Positions 35,353 to 47,261 of a stretch of DNA of 64,000 nt are shown here, in pieces. The notes below the pieces were generated by a model, which did not search any database, had not been told where the DNA came from, and worked only from the letters and a program-made list of their open reading frames with translations. Position numbers and translations under genes: made by a program. Location of the stretch: contig CAIIXF020000008.1 of assembly GCA_903813345.2 (NCBI GenBank), positions 22,800,822 to 22,864,821 on the forward strand, read 5' to 3'. This DNA is from Owenia fusiformis (taxonomy: Eukaryota > Annelida > Polychaeta > Sabellida > Oweniidae). Every line of letters begins with the position of its first letter. Position 1 is the stretch's first letter.

Positions 35353-35973
35353 CAGGGTGTCCCGAAATTATGGGCCCCCTTTGCAGACATATACCAATGT
35401 CTCCATAGTATGAGTCATATATCATTTTAAAGCTCATCCAAAGTTACATTAATTTGCCGAGTATCATGGTTCAACTCACAAATGGAAAAAGTTCAAAAGT
35501 TAGTGTTTGGACAAAATTAAAGTCAGTTTTACACCAAAACAATAGTCGATATGTCTCTTTAGCCGCCGTGTTAACAGCAGCAATACTTTCCATATATGAC
35601 CTTAAACAGGCTTCAAATAGGGATATGGCGTTTTGTAATCCTCATAAAACCTTTTTAAGGCATAAGAAGAGTTTCCTTGGAGTATCTACCCTAAACGTCA
35701 TCTTTTTAGAACTCAATATCCATATATTATCTTCGAGAATAGCATCCATATTTTCTGTCACATTCAGGCCAGGGCTGTTTCCAGGATCCTGAAATGAACT
35801 ATCTTTTTGGCAAAACGCTAATTTTTGAAATGCCTGTTTCTTTTTACCATTTGAACCATCATATTTGGCAAATCAATGTAACTTTGGATAAGCTTAAAAA
35901 TGATATATGACACATACTATGGAGAAATTGGTATATGTCTGCCTAGGGGGGGGGCATACTTTGGGACACTCTG
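35353..35973. mobile_element. Mariner-type MITE, 621 bp
   Basis: Inverted ends of about 110 bp: CAGGGTGTCCCGAAATTATG on the left and, reversed, CAGAGTGTCCCAAAGTATG on the right, then CAGACATATACCAAT and CATATATCATTTT shared. TA lies on both sides (35,351-35,352; 35,974-35,975). A 112-codon plus-strand frame inside (35,454-35,792) shows no transposase motif and is probably fortuitous. Confidence 0.88.
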
Positions 35974-36679
35974 TATATCTGGAAAGTGCAGAAGTTCAAA
36001 AGCCAGGGTTATGGAATACAAAAAAAAGAATAAGTAACATTGGAATTTAATCATATCAATGACAATTTTATGGATTAACGGACAAAATATAAGAGTAAAT
36101 ATATCTGATATGCCTATTATTATAAATTATTACTTTATTATCAAATATGTTACAGCATTTCATTCACTGTAAAATTAACTGTGAATTGAGATCTGTAAGG
36201 CCAATGTGACAACATACATTCGAGTTGACAACATACATTATCTATTTTTGGTAGTAGCATCCAAAGTAAAAGGCGGTTTTGCATTAACTCTGGATGTATA
36301 TTTGTATACTTATCTTAAGTTGTGTTAGTCGAAGTTTGGCGGTTATTTGCATAGCAAAACAAAAATTAGAGAGAATTTTGCGAAATTCAGTCAAGATTTA
36401 GAGATCCCTGACGTACTGGGTAGATCTATAGCAAGATATTGAAGTTACTTAGGATCATTTGAAGTAGATATGCATATTTGCAACTTAATTACAAATCGAA
36501 TGCAACAACTACCTGATGATGAACTGACACAATATTGATCAAATCAATGCTAGTTCTTACCTCGATTCCTCATTTTAGAAAATGGCGATCTAAAATGACG
36601 GAAATGACATCGTACATCAAAAGTGTACTACGGTATATTTTGTCACTGTCACGTGACTCTACCTTGTTGATGGTCAGGC

Positions 36680-38214
36680 GTGAATATGTATTTTGGAAGA
36701 AAAAACTTTAAAAATATCAACACTGTTCATTGAGTAGGAGATTACTTCGAAATAATATTTGAAATATTAGCTCTAGCCAAGAATGATGAGAACTTGAAAC
36801 GTGTTGTTAGTTTTTTCAAACCGTATATCCTCAATGACATCTTTGACAAGAATGAATCCATTTGAAAACATGGATTTTCTTGATTATTCCAAAAAACACA
36901 ATTGAAATATGTTGGATATTACAGTGTAAATTAGCAGGCGTGTGTTTGCTCCATATCATGAAAAAATTAAATGCAGTATCATCTGCCATTATTTAAAAAC
37001 AGAAAGTCCATTCTAAATTTAAACGTGAAAAAATACATTTATGGTTGGTGCGTGATTAAAAATGACAAATAGCATACATCTTTTGAAGTAGTGGTATACA
37101 GGCACATAGGAAAAATCAAAAAAATCAGGCCATATCTTCACTTCACCAATATGTTACAGAACATCAAAATTATCATATACATGTTTGCTGATAGGTATAT
37201 TGAAAAATAAAAAAACAGAGGTTTACATCAATTGTGGCACTATTCTCAGTAAATATTGAAGAGCATTCGAATTTCGAATGTTGACGCAGTTACTGAACCT
37301 TGCCTATTTCCCAACAGCATTCCATGGAACACCTTTCACCCCAAGTAAACAATCCGAGAATTAAAGGTGCAACAATAACTCACGCGGTACTAACTCTCCG
37401 GGGAGTATCGAAAAACGCTCCGCAAAACCGTTAATTTGAATTTTAAATCTCCCTGTCTTTGGAAAATCGATGATTGTGAGTCTCACACTACACCGCTTTT
37501 CTTCAAACTTGTTCCATTAAAACCTTCACAGAAATACCTTGTTAAACAAAGGCAATGTCTCCACTGAAAGGTATTTCTGTGAATGTTTTAATGGTACAAG
37601 TTTGAAGAAAAACGGTGTAGTATGAGACTCACAATCATTGATTTTCCAAAGAAAGGGTAGGTTTGAAATTCAAATTAACGGTTTTGCGGGCCGTTTTAGT
37701 TTCGATACGCCCCGGTGAGTTAGTACTGCGTGTTACCTCAGAGGGGCCATTCAACGATCATGGACCAGTGTCAAAATATATCTAAGTTTTGATATTTCAT
37801 CAAGACAAACATATATTTTTATTATCTGCATAGAAACCCCCTGGATGAACATTATTTCAGCTGATATTCAACTTGAAACATATGGGACTCCCTTAATAGA
37901 AGCTTTGAACTGAATTTACACTTCTTAATGCTGATATTGATAGGTTATCCATACATTTTAAGGAAATAGGTATGCAACTCAGAAAAAAGTAAAAATTTTC
38001 GAATTTTCTCTCTACAGACCTTAATGCCCTTTTAAGGTGTTCATTTTTTGGAGGTACTTATTTTATAATGAAACGTGTAGAAATGAAAGAGAACTACGTT
38101 TTCGTAGAATTGCGAAGTGGTACTACATACCATCTATGCTTGGTTATTTCATTCCTAAAGTATGAAGAGTCAGGTGATTGCAGTTGTTGAACAGATCCTG
38201 CATTTCTTTTATAG
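36680..38214. other. Intronic DNA holding one long hairpin MITE
   Basis: Besides the fold-back at 37,376-37,735, no repeat or gene is recognised. The last bases form the polypyrimidine acceptor TTTCTTTTATAG of the following exon. Confidence 0.5.
37376..37735. mobile_element. Long hairpin MITE, about 360 bp
   Basis: Nearly the whole element folds on itself. TAACGGTTTTGCGGG pairs with CGCAAAACCGTTA, TGATTGTGAGTCTCA with TGAGACTCACAATCA, and AAAGGTATTTCTGTGAA with TTCACAGAAATACCTT, across a loop near 37,545. Outer ends are TAACTCACGC on the left and GCGTGTTA on the right. Stem identity is about 90%. Confidence 0.85.
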
Positions 38215-38460
38215 ATAAATGTAATCCAAACACTCTGAAGTACCAATACGATCATGATGAAAGTGAATATGAACAAGACGATTGCTACTATTATGAATGT
38301 ACATCCGCGAAGAAGTTTGAGAGAATGCCATGTCCTGATGGAATGGGAGTTACCGATCTGTTTAAAGATAAATGGAACAATTACGGCATGGGGCAGACAT
38401 ACAAACCCTGCACTAAAGCCAATTCTGAGTGCACGAGAAGTCTGGCTGACAAAGGCATCA
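38215..38460 (+). CDS. CBM14-like six-cysteine exon of the secreted protein
   Basis: An 82-codon, phase 1-1 exon between TTTCTTTTATAG and the strong donor GTAAGT. It has six cysteines: Cys, 20 residues, Cys-YYYE-Cys, 10 residues, Cys-PDG, 25 residues, Cys, 6 residues, Cys. The order and the aromatic residues in DDCYYYEC and CPDGMG recall peritrophin-A/CBM14 chitin-binding domains, which have six cysteines in three disulfides. The C2-C3 gap (4) and C4-C5 gap (25) differ from the usual, so chitin binding is plausible, not certain. Phase 1 boundaries match the signal-peptide exon at 15,323-15,475 and are usual for shuffled extracellular modules. The open donor means that further exons should lie to the right; none was recognised before 64,000. 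Extracellular matrix or mucus is the likely location. Confidence 0.72.
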
Positions 38461-38675
38461 GTAAGTTACCCTGATAAGACTTGGTTATTCCGCTCACGAG
38501 CTATTATAACCAAAAGTTTTCATTTGAAAGCGTTAAAGCCACACATAGACATTTTACCTATATTTTAAAACCCCCAAAAAGTAATAAATATGACACTGTG
38601 CTATAAAAAATGAGATAGAGAAAATATTGTGGCTCAGAAATAAAGAAAAAAAAAGAAAAAAGAAAACATGATATG

Positions 38676-38731
38676 CCATGGCCGGGATTTGAACTCCCTC
38701 CCTTGAGACTCCCTAACCACTCTGCCATAGG
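38676..38731 (-). repeat. tRNA-like SINE head remnant
   Basis: On the minus strand TGGCAGAGTGGTTAGGG resembles a Pol III A box and GGGAGTTCAAATCCCGG a B box. They are too close together for a tRNA: most of the anticodon arm is missing. A T-rich run follows on the minus strand. This fits a decayed tRNA-derived SINE better than a tRNA gene. Confidence 0.55.
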
Positions 38732-39184
38732 CTTAGCTCAACTTTCAAGCTGCATTTTTTAGTATTCATTCTTAATTTCAGAAAAATGTTTTTCCTCGAC
38801 ACGACAATTATTAAATAGTAGTCAATAATAATGCTAATAATATAAGAATACATATCTGAGTAAATATTCCAAGCCAAATTCAGAATTAATGCTGTTAATC
38901 CAGTTTTCATTTTGAGAATCTATTTCCTGTCATGACTGTCAAAAAAACATGGCCTCGAAAAACAAAATTCTTACTTCCAATTTCCAAAATGATATATATT
39001 CATGGATCAGCTATTTTTGGCACCTGAACCCATCCTAATAGAAAGGTAAGACTATTTTCTTGAAAAGTATTTGTTGAAATCCCCAATTTTGGCCTCTGAA
39101 GTCTAAGAAAGTCACTTTAAGCCTGTCAATATTTGAATCTTTATTTTGTTTGTAGTACAATGGTTCAGAAATCAATGACAAATT

Positions 39185-39253
39185 GACTTAACATGGGGAT
39201 ATCATCATAATCTATGATATTTTAGGGATACGATGATATCCCTATGTTAAGTC
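39185..39253. repeat. Palindromic hairpin, about 69 bp
   Basis: GACTTAACATGGGGATATCA pairs with TGATATCCCTATGTTAAGTC around a short AT-rich loop. The word CTTAACATGGGGATATCAT also occurs at about 59,090, and related words run through 59.5-63.1 kb and near 32,440, so it is a piece of a dispersed family. Confidence 0.75.
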
Positions 39254-39406
39254 AGTAGTGCACATCACGATGTTATAAGTCACATTTTTATCTAGGTCAA
39301 AGGTCAAATCTTTTTTTTATTTTTATTTTTTTTTATTTCTCTATTCAAACAGTACAAGTACAATAATTAGAACAGTTCAGATATTTTTCACACCACCTCC
39401 ATTCAT

Positions 39407-40985
39407 TCAGACATTTGCAACAGTCATACTTCTAAGTTCAGGTACATAATAAAACATATTTTTTTCAAATTGCGCCTCATACAAATTGGGATTCACTTCG
39501 TCGAACTCTTTAATAAAAATATAGTACTTAATTGCAAGGGTAAGTCTATTTGGTAAAATATTTTTCTTATTAGCTTGCCTTCCAAAAACCATGTCATGGG
39601 CGTTAAAATCGAAATCAACTTTAAATAAACGCTTTAAATTCCCTTTGATTGCTTCCAGAAATATTTGAATTCTTTTGCACTCCCAGAATTTGTGTTTTAA
39701 CGTATCTCGAAAGGCACAATAGTTACATTTAGAGTCATTTTTAATGCCTATCTGCGCTAAAAAGGCATTTGTAGTGCAGATACCATGAAGTATTTTAAAC
39801 TGAAGTTGTCGCGTTTTATTCTGTTTCGTACACATATAAGGCATTTTAAAATAATCGGTTCTCTTTAATTCACGATCATGTTTGTCTTTATATAACGGTT
39901 CCAAGAACTTGTTTCCATTTAATATTGTTTGAATTGATTTAACCGTTATACTAGAGATTGTCACCTGTTTTTCACCAAGTTTCAAATACACGAGTTCTTC
40001 CTGTATGCTGGGTTCAAAGGTCGAACTTAAATCTGATTTCAATAGAAATTTCCAATCATTTGGTATAGCCGATATAATTGAAAAATACTCAAGAAAGTTG
40101 ATATTAATATTATACTTAGTCTTAAACTCATTGTACTGTAAAAAAGCCCCATTCTCGTTAAGAAGGTCATTAATATAAATGACCCCCTTTTCCATGACAT
40201 GTTTGTACATCATCTCCTTATCATTAATTAGAATTGATTTGTTATTCCAAATTATTTCACCTTTAACCCCTGAACTGGTTCTAGGCGGCGACCTATTTCT
40301 TAATTCTGAATAGTTTCGAAGCAAATTCATATAAAAGGAAGGAACACTGTGTGCCAGTGTTTTAATATCATAATTACACTGCAACAAAAAACTCAGTCCT
40401 CCAAGACGCTTGAAATAAACTTGAGGAATAAGCTTCCAGTGACTAGTTCGTGTGTCAAGTAAACGTCTTAACCACATTAATTTCAAGGCTTTCTCCATTG
40501 TGAACATATTAATCATTCTTAGACCCCCATCCTCAAAATCCCCTATTAAAGTATTTCGCTTAATTTTCTCACCCTTTCCTCCCCATAAAAAAGAATAGAC
40601 TAGTCGTTGAGCCTTCGTCAAGATATCATCAGGCGTATTGGTCATTGTCATCGAGTATATTAGCTTCGACACTGCCTGGGACTTAATTATGAGTACCTTT
40701 CCATAAAAAGTAAGATCTCGCTTTGACCACAATATAAGAACCTTTTCAAGCATATTTAACTTTCTCTCAAAATTATCCGTGTTATTTGCATTTGTGTCAT
40801 ATGATATTTTTATCCCTAAAAGTCTACTTGGTATCTTTACCCATTTCAGACCAAAAAGGTTTATTTCATTATTATGACGATCACTTCCAATATACATACA
40901 CTCTGTTTTTTCTCTATTAATACATAAACCTGATATTAGTCTGAAATCTTCAAAGATGTCCAATGCTTTTTGTAATGACGTTACG
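39407..40985 (-). pseudogene. LINE reverse transcriptase, C-terminal part
   Basis: This 518-codon open frame continues the RT past the ADD box: LDIFEDFRLISGLCINREKTE (RT block after the catalytic aspartates), a thumb region (KLNMLEKVLILWSKRDLTF, KAQRLVYSFLWGGKGEK, DGGLRMINMFTMEKALKLMW) and a C-terminal Cys/His knuckle (C-NY-C, 7 residues, H, 4 residues, C, residues 413-429). Its nominal start is a TTG (Leu) codon within the domain, not a real start. It joins in frame to the part at 47,262-47,690 across the 8-bp target duplication. There is no RNase H. The long frame without stops means the LINE was recent when it was hit. Confidence 0.9.
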
Positions 40986-42224
40986 TTATCCCGTTCCCGG
41001 ACTATGGTCCTGTACGGAGCCCATACATTTGCCTGTACGATTACAACATGGGAGAATTTTTTACTGATCTTACACTTCAGATACCTACTTCAATAGATTC
41101 CTTGGTAAGTTAGCATTCTTTTCGTGTAGTTGAATCCACAATTGTCTGGGTTTATCGGCAGAACGAAGACATTTTCGTTTTTGATCGCAATATTTGCGTG
41201 TAACATTTAACCTTTTTCAACCGTCAAATTCCTCCATATTGGTACTTCCGGGCTACATCCGGGACAGCCAAACGGGGGATTCCCCGTTTAAATCCAACCG
41301 CCATTTTGAAAAGTGATGGAATCTCTCTCGATGAAAAAGAGAAAATGTTCTCGTTCTACCGATATACCCAGACAATCGGCGGTTCCAATATATTAGAAGT
41401 TACATCTTGACACTGCGTCAAATGTGAAATTCCAAGCAATTTCTAGACGTGCAAAGATAGTCTAGGAACTCCGCGTATCTAGAGATTCCAAGACGTGTCA
41501 AGAGGTGCAAAGACCTCGCGTGTAAAGAGCGTGTCAAGAGTTTTGATATCTCTTTGCACAGCCTTATCAAAACAAACAGTATAATTAGACTGGCCACATG
41601 TTGTTATGCCCTATAGTCGCGCTTAATTATACTTTACTAGGATTGGAATATAACAATCATTTTAATTTCGTGTTAATAATAATTTGTGTTTTTTAAATCA
41701 TTATCAAAATAAAATTAATTTAAAAGTATGCGTGTGCGTGTAAGTATAGGCAATAGCTTAGTCGGAATGAGTAGATGTGTGCAGATGGAGATCGCCTATG
41801 TATTTTGCTAAATCTGACATTTTTACAGGATCATGTTAAAGATCAAATGAAAACACGAAATGTGTTTTTCTTAGGTTTATCTACCCTGATTTCGAGTGAT
41901 TTTAACTTGGACGCATATTCCTAGATATTAAAACAGTTTGAATAATTAACAAAGTCCACTTTGAACCGTGTCAATCAAATTATCAATTGTCAAATATGTA
42001 GATAGCACATGCAGGCCCGAATACAGGGGGGATAGATTGGTTCTAGCGACCCACCCCCCCCCCCTCCGTGACCAAAATTGCATTTTTTACCCCATACTGA
42101 GCACCTTTTAAATTATTTTGCTCATTTTTGAACTAACATTGCCAAAAGTAAACTCCCCCTGGAATTTCTTAAAAAAGTAACCCACCCCTTGGCAAATCCT
42201 GGCTATGGGTCTGAAACGCCTGAA

Positions 42225-42560
42225 ACATGCTCTGATATAATGAGGCATATTCTGCGATCTGAGCATATCAGATGGGAAGAGTTATGAATGTCAATAAGTG
42301 TGATTGTTATCATGTAATCATCTACCTTAATGTCAATACATTACATAATGTAGTAAGGCATTGTACATGTATTTAACAACAGGCACATCCTAGTTCAAAG
42401 GACTTCATTTATACTTGTAAAATACCCTTCCAGCGAGGATGCAACAGGCACAGTTACACAAGTTTTATGACCCCAATTAGATGAAATATGAGCTGGGATG
42501 AAAGATCTCAAAAATCAAGGGCTGGGAAGATTTGAGATGTCATGGTTTACTATCATGACG
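42225..42560. repeat. Dispersed repeat Y, copy 2
   Basis: Reverse complement of 12,360-12,645; shared words include ATGAAATATGAGCTGGGATG and ATGAGGCATATTCTG. It has gained about 60 bp near 42,350-42,450 compared with copy 1. Confidence 0.7.
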
Positions 42561-42913
42561 CTGAAACATGTGTCGCTTATTGTCACCTGTATTGATCATG
42601 ATGGGGCGACGGCAGTGCCCCGAGTCTTTTTGATCTGTTTAATCTTATTAGTTACTATTTAAAATTGAATAATTTAGGACCCCGGAAGCAAAACAACTCT
42701 TTGTTATGAAAGGAATACACCACCCACATGGACAGAACCCCTCATGTAAACCATCTATAAATACCTTTGAAATCAATTTGATTTTCGATCTACATCTGAA
42801 TCTCAGATGGAGAGTACTCTTTGACAAGATCAACATTTAAAAGTGTAGGAAAGTTTTGATAAAGATGTTTAATAGCTAATTATTCAGACATATTGTTCTT
42901 TCATGTTGACGAT

Positions 42914-43260
42914 CATCGAACATAATAGACTAGGTGCGAGTAGAAATAATCTTTATTTACGTCATTAAATATTCAAAATTCAGTCAAAGTGATGTCATAT
43001 TTGAAATATGCATGTAAAAGTACATCTAAAAATATGGTTTCGAAAATTGTTTATCAACTTTGAAAATGTAATTTTTTTTGAAAATGTGACTTCTTGTTCG
43101 GGTTGATTCCCCATAGACCCCATGATACAAAATCACAAAAAGTGAAATATCTTTTCTTGTATTGGATAGATAACATTTTCTTTTACTGGACATATTTCAG
43201 GTTGCATAACTATTAGATGCATAAGGGTTATATGAAAATTGAATCATTAAAACAGATGTG
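42914..43260 (+). repeat. Dispersed repeat Z, copy 2
   Basis: Starts AATAGACTAGGTGCGAGTAG and aligns with 28,826-29,085, with an extra 70 bp near its start (AATCTTTATTTACGTCATTA onward). CTACTCGCATCTGCG at 43,345 is an inverse of the start word, so the element may end there. Confidence 0.72.
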
Positions 43261-44754
43261 ATTTAAGTTTAAGGGAACTTTCTCCTATACCCGCCATGCT
43301 ATCTGACCCGAACGAGCCACCTGGTGGTGAATCTGGTAACTACCTACTCGCATCTGCGTTATTGCAATCAACTTCCATGATATTTGCAATTTTGAATTTT
43401 GAATTATTTTGAATGCAAATGTACTCAAGTACTATATCCTGAGTTCTGCCCGGATCCCCGAAAACGTTTAAAATCAAACTCGATTATTTAGCTAGACTTC
43501 AAAATAAGGCATTCAATAGAAACATGAAATCCATATCACTGTATAAATTGTGGAATTTCTAGTAATTTTTAGACGTGCTTAGCCGGTCTAGAAACTCTGC
43601 GTATCTAGAGATATTGACCAGGGCCTACACCAATATTCTTAACACCACTTATTAAAGGATGCATGCATCAAGGGGTAGACATCATTCAAAAGACATAAAC
43701 ATGACCGGGTCGGTCAGGGGAAGGTTTGCATACGATGCAATTTGTACATGCAAGCTCATTTTTCACATATAAATTAATAAAGTCGATTCCTTGGGAATAC
43801 GTTATTGGGTTTATAAGCGTAACGAGGAGAAGCGATGGGTTCGCACCCCTCCTACAAGCAATAAAAGGTACCATAAGGTAGAGGAAGAAAAGAGCATTAA
43901 ATTGATTTTTTGTTTGAAGCTTCTAGCTCAGGTTTGAAGGAAGTTGCATCATTTTCGTAAAAATTCAAAACAAATATTTTTTACCTCATTTATGTCACGA
44001 TCGCACCCCCGACTGAAAACCTAAATATTTTGGTGATTGCATCACCCCTCCCCCCGACTGAAAGCTGGCTACGGCCCTGGGGTTTTATCGAAAACTATAT
44101 CGTCAACATTTTATCATTATGCGGAAAGTCCAATATGAAATCTTAAATGGTAAATATGTTGCATTTATGGAGGGAATTCCACTGTAAACTATAATGTGAA
44201 TGTTTGATATGAATACTTCCATACAACCATCAATATCCATTCTTTTGAAATAAGATGTTACAACAAAGAAAATATTGAAAACAACAGTGGTAAGAGCATC
44301 TTTCTGACTGCTAATTATGTGTATCAACATTTTGATTGCACCTCAGCTGGAGATTAAATCTTATAATAATTTGATCAAAGGGATTGTAATTTTCCCCAAT
44401 TCGCTTATCTATGTTACAATCTGTATACTTGTTATATTGTGAGCGGTATGTGTTGATAAACCAAAAAGATATGTTTTTTGGATATCAACATTTAGAAAAA
44501 AGTGTAAGATACCATTCTATATATTTTCTTAGTGTTTAGCATAGGTAAGAATGGGGGATGGGCTGGCGGGGGTCCGTCTTTGAATAATTCCAAGGGGTTC
44601 ATATATTATCAAAATTTTGCTACAAAATCACTTGGAAAGTGCATGATTTGAAAGATTATTTGGCCAAGGCGTCCGCTATTAACATGAGTATGAATTTTAT
44701 AAAAAAAAATTACTTGAATCAAAATCGAAGAATTCCTTGCCCCGTGTGTTCACC

Positions 44755-45200
44755 ATTCACCCCGGGGGTTCACACTCGGCTCAGGTGGGGTACCTTTTTT
44801 ACATTTGATTTGGTATGTCAAGCCAATGGACCCACATTTTAAGACAGATTTTTCCATTTTCTGGTATAAGAGTCGGTGTGGAAAATATGTTACCCCTCAA
44901 TTGTGGTACGGCATTGGTCCCGGGGCATTGGTCTAGTTGTTACACATATCCTTCATTTGAGGTTGTTTATGATCATTTTACTCAAAGATCTGCCTTCTTC
45001 TCGGGGCATTCGATATTTCGAATGGCCTTGGTCTTATATTCTGGATATTTGGTACCCGGGGGTATGGCATTGGTTCTATATTTGGATGTTTGACATGGCA
45101 TTGGTCTTGTGTTTGGACATTTGATATGGCTTTTTGGGGTTTATTTTAGTTTGTATGAGAACACATTTAATGCCACCCCCCCAAATTACAAATCTACATC
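44755..45200. mobile_element. Degenerate relative of the minisatellite-bearing hAT MITE
   Basis: CACCCCGGGGGTTCACAC, GGGGTACCTTTTTTA, and runs of GGCATTGGTC and TTGGACATTTG match the element at 24,785-25,576. The right end is not recognisable. Overlapping plus-strand frames of 67-92 codons come from the repeat. Confidence 0.7.
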
Positions 45201-46985
45201 TATTCTCTCTATCCCAAAGGTGGATCGGAAGCATGAAAAACAGATGCAGACTCGGGACAGTTGCGAGGGGGAAGAAATTCGTTTTGATTTTGAGTCTAAC
45301 TGAAATATTTTGTCACAAATATTAATTAAATACGCAAATAGCCTGTTTTATTAAATGAGACTAGAGCAAAAAATCTCTTCATTAAATCTAAAGCCTAGAC
45401 GATATCTTCTGTAATCAAGGTGGTTTTGGTACACTTCCGCAATTATAAAAACAAAAACATAGACTAAGTTATTAATCTTTTGTTATCATATCAGATTAAG
45501 TCAGTTTTGTCTCCGATTGTTATGCAGGTGTGTGTATCGACTCCAGTGAACAACATTAAGTGAATCAATCCTTGAAATTCCCAAATTCATTCCAAATTCT
45601 GGCCGTTAACCCCCCCCCCTCCCCCATGTCTCTTAATTACATTTATTTTGCAAATGATATATAAATTATAGATTAAAATATTTCATTTTCGAATTGCACA
45701 AAGGGCAACATGTGAAGATAAAACCGCGATCCTAAAGCTACTTGCGAAACAAAGTGGTTTATGGTCCCCAATATCATTATTATATTAATACCAATACAAT
45801 GTACCTCTATGAATATCATAAATTCACTCCTTTTTAATATCAATAGTCAAACAAATTAAGTAGTATGCTACAGTTGGTTATCAATCGGAGTTCACGACCT
45901 ATTGATTACTCTTTAATACAAAATTTAACCATTTTAGAATGGGTAACTCACACCCCCCCCCGTCCATGTCCATGAAGTGCGTAATCTGACATAATAGTGC
46001 CATTTATTAATTAAACATCACTGATTTATGTTGAGACATTCAGTGCGATTATTTCATTTCTTTGTTCAAAAAGTTAAAGCACCAATTAAATACATATTTT
46101 TATCACACAAAAGGGGCAGAATACTTGACCTTGTATCAATTCATATCCCGATAATTCTTTACAAGGGAATGTTTCTTATTAAAACATAAGCAGCGCCTAG
46201 GCGTCGATTGGGGGGGGGGTCAATCCGGTGTTCTCAGGCTATGTACAGCCAAGTATCCTGTTTATGTAAAAACCTACGTTCCCGAATCACAATCAGACAA
46301 TTAATTAGTATATTTGCTGTGTCTAGCAATTGATCATAGAATTAGATGTTGCGAAAACTATGGGAACTTGTACCTGTCTGTTTATGGATAGGCTGGGAAA
46401 GAACAGCAGAGAGAATGGTACATTCGATTGAATATGCTTGTTTTGCCCAATTGTGTATTAAAATGCCCCTCATTTATCATATGTATGGTCACAAGTTAAG
46501 TCGGCGATAATTTGTATTGACTTAACTTGAAACAAATTACTCCGAAATCCAAATACTCATCGAAAAGTAAGTTTATCTTTATATTAAGCTAATACAAAAT
46601 AAATATATAAATAGGCCTGATGTATCAGTGTTTTCAAAGTTTATTGCACGTTTTATCCTTGAAACGCCTTTCTTTTTCTTATCATGATATGTATTTCCTT
46701 CACTTAGGATCAATGCGTCGATTAGCATTGCCTGTAACTGATTTATATTTTCAAAAGGCGGCATGAAATTGCCAAAATGTTTAAATAAGTCAATGTGTCA
46801 GCGTACATACAAAATAGTCTGTTTAATATTTGCTACATGTACTTGTTCCAAACAGTCTGCGAAAGAATGATTAAAAAATATATATCAATTAAAAGTATCA
46901 GAGAAAATACTTGCAATCGTTAAAATACTGTATGTATTGCTATTGGTAATTAGGTTAGTTGTTTACACATAATTATGTTGTTCAG
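45201..46985. other. Interior of the hAT-like element, no gene
   Basis: AT-rich DNA with homopolymer runs of C (near 45,610 and 45,950) and G (near 46,210). No transposase motif or open frame beyond 64 codons. Confidence 0.5.
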
Positions 46986-47261
46986 TGTGCCAAGAGCGTG
47001 TCAAGAGGTGTAAAGAGTTGAATTCATCGCGTGTCAAGAGGTGTAAATAATTGGCACGTCTAGAAACCCGGCGTGTAAAGACCAGTTTCTAGACGTGTCA
47101 AGAGTTGGAATCCCATATTTCACGCAGTGTGAGTTCTATAATGCATTGAGGTAGGTATCTTAAGTGTAAGGGGCGTAGATAATTCTCCCAAGTTGTAATC
47201 GTACAGGCAAATGAATGCCATCAGTGCAGGACTATAGTCCGGGAACGGGATAAACGTTACG

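Larger units (their letters stand above)
33049..36679. mobile_element. TIR element, 3.6 kb, with nested insertions
   Basis: Terminal inverted repeats of about 70 bp: ACCATCGACAAGGTA, AGTCACGTGACAGTGAC, AAAATATACCGTAGTACAC and TTTTGATGTACGATGTCA on the left all recur, inverted, at 36,606-36,679. The ends are about 95% identical although the interior has taken at least three later insertions. No transposase frame was found. The target duplication is not readable. Confidence 0.82.
38461..39306. other. Intron start with SINE-like piece and a hairpin
   Basis: Holds a tRNA-like segment (38,676-38,731) and a palindromic hairpin (39,185-39,253). Otherwise no exon or repeat is recognised. Confidence 0.5.
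40986..47253. mobile_element. hAT-like element, 6.27 kb, inserted in the LINE RT
   Basis: Both ends carry the perfect inverted repeat TTATCCCGTTCCCGGACTAT, and similarity continues for about 115 bp (TTTGCCTGTACGATTACAAC, CTTACACTT, AGATACCTAC). ACGTTACG is duplicated at 40,978-40,985 and 47,254-47,261; an 8-bp duplication points to hAT or a related class. Subterminal regions contain clustered words CGTGTCAAGAGGTGTAAAG and TTTCTAGACGTG (41,440-41,560; 43,555-43,610; 46,990-47,110), possible transposase-binding repeats. No frame over 92 codons exists, so it is non-autonomous. Nested pieces: repeat Y (42,225-42,560), repeat Z (42,914-43,260), and a decayed hAT MITE (44,755-45,200). Confidence 0.88.

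Noticed and set aside
35454-35792. 112-codon frame inside the mariner-type MITE as a transposase remnant
   Set aside because: There is no D,D,D motif or helix-turn-helix pattern, and a 621-bp element is too small.
38676-38731. Functional tRNA gene
   Set aside because: The A and B boxes are present but most of the anticodon arm is missing, so no cloverleaf can form; a SINE head is more likely.
44815-45124. Overlapping 82-92-codon plus-strand frames
   Set aside because: They are products of the GGCATTGGTC minisatellite in a decayed hAT MITE.
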